Assembly: GCA_009781225.1 (NCBI GenBank)
Contig: WQYN01000006.1
Span: forward strand, 1 to 33,541
Length of the DNA: 33,541 nucleotides
From: Micrococcales bacterium
GTDB taxonomy: Bacteria; Actinomycetota; Actinomycetes; Actinomycetales; WQXJ01
Direction of reading: 5' to 3'
This document shows positions 31,733 through 33,541 of this stretch, piece by piece. The stretch's first letter is position 1. Each line of letters opens with the position of its first letter. The notes under the pieces were generated by a model. It had not been told where the DNA came from, did not search any database, and was given only the letters and a program-made list of their open reading frames with translations. Position numbers and translations under genes: made by a program.

Positions 31733-32578
31733 GGGGCGCTGGGGTCGGGCTCGTTCCTTTCGAGGGGGTCGCAGACCGAAGTCGCGGCGGACGGTGACAA
31801 AGATGGAGGCGGCTGCCACTAGGAGAAAGGCGGGGATGTTGAGGGCAATCGGCCACAACCTGAGGTCCACGAACGCTCGGGTCTGATGGGCCCAGCTGAG
31901 CGGCGAGAGCCAGGAGAGCAACGACCCGTGGGGCCGCCACATGTCGCCGAGGGCGCGCATCGTATAGGCGATCATCAGTGCGCCAATGCTCAGCAGTCGG
32001 GCCGAGCGGGCCGAGTGGCAGACTTGAGCAGCAAAGACGCCGAAGGCGCCCCAGAGTAGGGCGTTTGTGCCGATGGCCACGCAAGCGACAAAGGCGTCGG
32101 TGAACGCAAAATGGCGGACGGTGGCAATGGTGGTGGACCCCACGATGGTCGCGGCGGTGACGATGCCGGCCATGAGAATCGGCGCTCCTCCGGGCGCGAG
32201 GATGCCAACCGGAGAGGCATGGAGGAGTTCAAGCCGTCCACTGTCCTCATTGGCACGGGTGTGGCGCACCGTGAGCGTGATCAAGGCCAGGGCCAAGACC
32301 ACGGTGAAGGGGATGGTGAACTCGTTGGTCACCAGCTGGGGGACACCGTAGCTCTGGGTCCCGTACCCGGGACCGAGGAAAGCCCCTCCGATGGGGGTGA
32401 GGGCATAGCGGGCGCGCGTTTCGAGTGTGTCGGGGTTGAGGGTCACGATGGCGATCGTCACTTCGAGGATGGCCGCGAGCGCCAGAACGGGAGCAAGCGT
32501 CACAATGAGGAGGAAGGCGCGGCGCCGCCGGGCAATGTGCCACGTCAGCGCGAGCAGTCCGGTCAAGGGGCCTCTCAT
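31730..32578 (-). CDS. ABC exporter permease, apparently a half-length form
   Basis: 282-residue membrane protein with about six helices, resembling one half of the roughly 530-residue two-repeat permeases of actinobacterial drug/polyketide-type exporters. Features include VRHTRANEDSGRLELLHASPVG, the conserved coupling region after the second helix, MWRPHGSLLSWLSPLSWAHQTRAFVDLRLWP, and VTVRRDFGLRPP at the end, where full-length members continue into the second half. The tail (RKERARPQRP) is basic and then stops. It overlaps the ATPase gene by 4 bases. Either a genuine half-size permease that dimerises or a truncated gene. Confidence 0.75.
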   Translation of the reverse strand: MRGPLTGLLALTWHIARRRRAFLLIVTLAPVLALAAILEVTIAIVTLNPDTLETRARYALTPIGGAFLGPGYGTQSYGVPQLVTNEFTIPFTVVLALALITLTVRHTRANEDSGRLELLHASPVGILAPGGAPILMAGIVTAATIVGSTTIATVRHFAFTDAFVACVAIGTNALLWGAFGVFAAQVCHSARSARLLSIGALMIAYTMRALGDMWRPHGSLLSWLSPLSWAHQTRAFVDLRLWPIALNIPAFLLVAAASIFVTVRRDFGLRPPRKERARPQRP

Positions 32579-33333
32579 GGGTAGGGCCCGTCATCGCAGG
32601 CGTGAATGAGGGCATCAAGGGTGAGGTGCGGGGAGGTGGGGTCGACGGCTTCCTTTTTTGTTGCGGGGGAGTTTAGGTCGGGCAGCGGACCATTGGCCAC
32701 GTCGCGTCCGTCTCGGATGAGCGTCGCTGTGTCGCACAAGGCCTCGAGTTCACCGAAAAGACCGCTGGCCATGAGGACGGTCCTCCCGTCGGAGCGGGCC
32801 CGGATGAGCTCCTCGACGACGGCGCGGGTCGTCACGACATCGGGATGAAGGGGCGGCTGGTCGAGGAGAATGAGTTCGGCTCGGCTGGCAAACGCAACGA
32901 CGAGGATGGTGTTGCGGTGTTCGACCTGGGAGCAGACTTCGGCTCGCCGCGAAGGGTCCAGGGCGAACCGCTCAATGAGCCGGTCGCGCGCAGGCGCAGC
33001 GAGATCGCCCCGGATTCTCCCAAGGAAGTCGATCGTCTCCCCGATCGTCGCCTTTGGCCACAGCGACACTTGGCTGGGGACATAGACAATGCGCCGATGG
33101 AGGTCCAGTTGGTCGCGCCGAGGGTTAGCTCCCAGCACATAGACCGGCCCCGAGTCGCGGTCAGGCCTCAAGAGCCCCAGCAAAATCCGGACAAGCGTAG
33201 TCTTTCCTGCCCCCACCGGCCCGATCAGCCCCGCCACGCAGCCGCGCTCCACTAGCAGGTCAAGACCGTCCAAGGCGCGAACAGCGCCATAGGACTTGAC
33301 CAGGTTGCGCGTGCGCACCACGGTCTCAGCCAT
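32575..33333 (-). CDS. ABC transporter ATP-binding protein with degenerate catalytic motifs
   Basis: 252-residue ABC ATPase-like protein. Walker A (IGPVGAGKTT, 37-46) is nearly normal, and the Q-loop region (YVPSQVSLWPKATIGETIDFLG) is present. The signature that should read like YSKGNRQKV is VCSQVEHRN (about 133-141), Walker B ends LILLDQ (catalytic Glu to Gln159), the D-loop GLDP is LHPD, and the H-loop His is Gly191 (LMASGLF). The frame is intact over the whole family length. This predicts ATP binding without normal hydrolysis. ATG 33333 is chosen for the GAAGGAG upstream. Translationally coupled to the half-length permease. Confidence 0.8.
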   Translation of the reverse strand: MAETVVRTRNLVKSYGAVRALDGLDLLVERGCVAGLIGPVGAGKTTLVRILLGLLRPDRDSGPVYVLGANPRRDQLDLHRRIVYVPSQVSLWPKATIGETIDFLGRIRGDLAAPARDRLIERFALDPSRRAEVCSQVEHRNTILVVAFASRAELILLDQPPLHPDVVTTRAVVEELIRARSDGRTVLMASGLFGELEALCDTATLIRDGRDVANGPLPDLNSPATKKEAVDPTSPHLTLDALIHACDDGPYP

Positions 33334-33363
33334 GGTCTGGAGCTCCTTCGGGGCGATAAAGGG

Positions 33364-33377
33364 ACACACCAGTGTGT
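33364..33377. promoter_or_regulatory. Candidate TetR-type operator
   Basis: ACACACCAGTGTGT is a dyad with 6-bp arms, 30 bases before the ATPase start. Similar palindromes precede exporter operons controlled by TetR regulators. No TetR gene is in view. Confidence 0.4.
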
Positions 33378-33424
33378 TTGGGGTTGTACCGACAACGTTA
33401 GCGCATTCCCGCAACCACAAAGTC

Positions 33425-33535
33425 CGCCCCTCCCCGCCCCGGCTCCCTTCCCTCCCTCCCGTCTCTCTGCCCGCCCGCCCGCCCGCCCGCCCTCCCGTCT
33501 CTCTCCCCGTCTCCCTGCCCGCCGCCCCCCTATCG
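33425..33535 (+). repeat. Pyrimidine-rich low-complexity tract
   Basis: About 110 bases with very few purines on the + strand, including six GCCC units in a row (33469-33492) flanked by CCGTCTCTCT words at about 33459 and 33495. The opposite strand has at least four spaced G-runs and could form a G-quadruplex. It lies upstream of the ABC gene and no coding frame is apparent. Confidence 0.75.
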
Positions 33536-33541
33536 TTCCCC

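Overview
The window is high-GC (about two-thirds G+C by eye), densely packed bacterial chromosome. Gene content and order (class II glycyl-tRNA synthetase, dusB, dgt, dnaG; a Zur-linked znuACB operon; an Eis-type acetyltransferase; an ECF sigma factor; VapBC pairs) point to an Actinomycetota, plausibly near Actinomycetaceae. I cannot fix the genus from sequence alone. Many genes show a -10 hexamer of TANNNT type only 6-8 bases before the start codon and no Shine-Dalgarno sequence, i.e. leaderless mRNAs, which also fits Actinomycetota.

Layout. 0.1-7.7 kb: two large secreted proteins flank a ThrH-type HAD phosphatase. The first is a right-handed beta-helix protein with a Pro/Ser/Thr repeat linker and two Ig-like (BIG2) domains. 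The second is a zinc metalloprotease with eight tandem BACON domains. 7.7-9.6 kb: a PfkB-type sugar kinase and a class II aldolase are divergent. 9.7-11.9 kb: an ECF sigma factor overlaps a single-span membrane protein, followed by the 3' remnant of a lost paralogue of that protein. 11.9-16.1 kb: an accessory patch with two VapBC toxin-antitoxin modules, a rhodanese lipoprotein, a secreted DUF3298-like protein and a truncated NACHT NTPase. 16.2-17.45 kb: a two-gene membrane unit ending in DUF2752, then a decayed region with the C-terminal remnant of a DUF4143-type ATPase and a 23-bp tandem repeat.

17.45-23.1 kb: a ChaA-type cation/proton antiporter, a divergent tryptophanase-family PLP lyase, and the zinc uptake operon znuA-znuC-znuB-zur. 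The zinc operon starts from a promoter whose -10 lies inside a Zur box abutting the znuA start codon. 23.2-30.1 kb: housekeeping block glyS, dusB, a lipoprotein, dgt, dnaG. 30.1-33.5 kb: an Eis-like acetyltransferase, a DUF3467 protein, and an ABC exporter pair in which the ATPase has lost its catalytic motifs and the permease looks like half of the usual protein. The window ends in a pyrimidine-rich tract.

The most unusual signal is not a gene. A 13-base word, CCGCCATCGTGCG, occurs six times exactly, with more near-matches, on both strands, in different reading frames and between genes. It is densest around the cax/tnaA/znu region and looks like a genome-wide DNA signal of unknown role. I saw no rRNA, tRNA, CRISPR array, transposase or complete novel defence operon; the truncated NACHT gene is the closest to a defence component.
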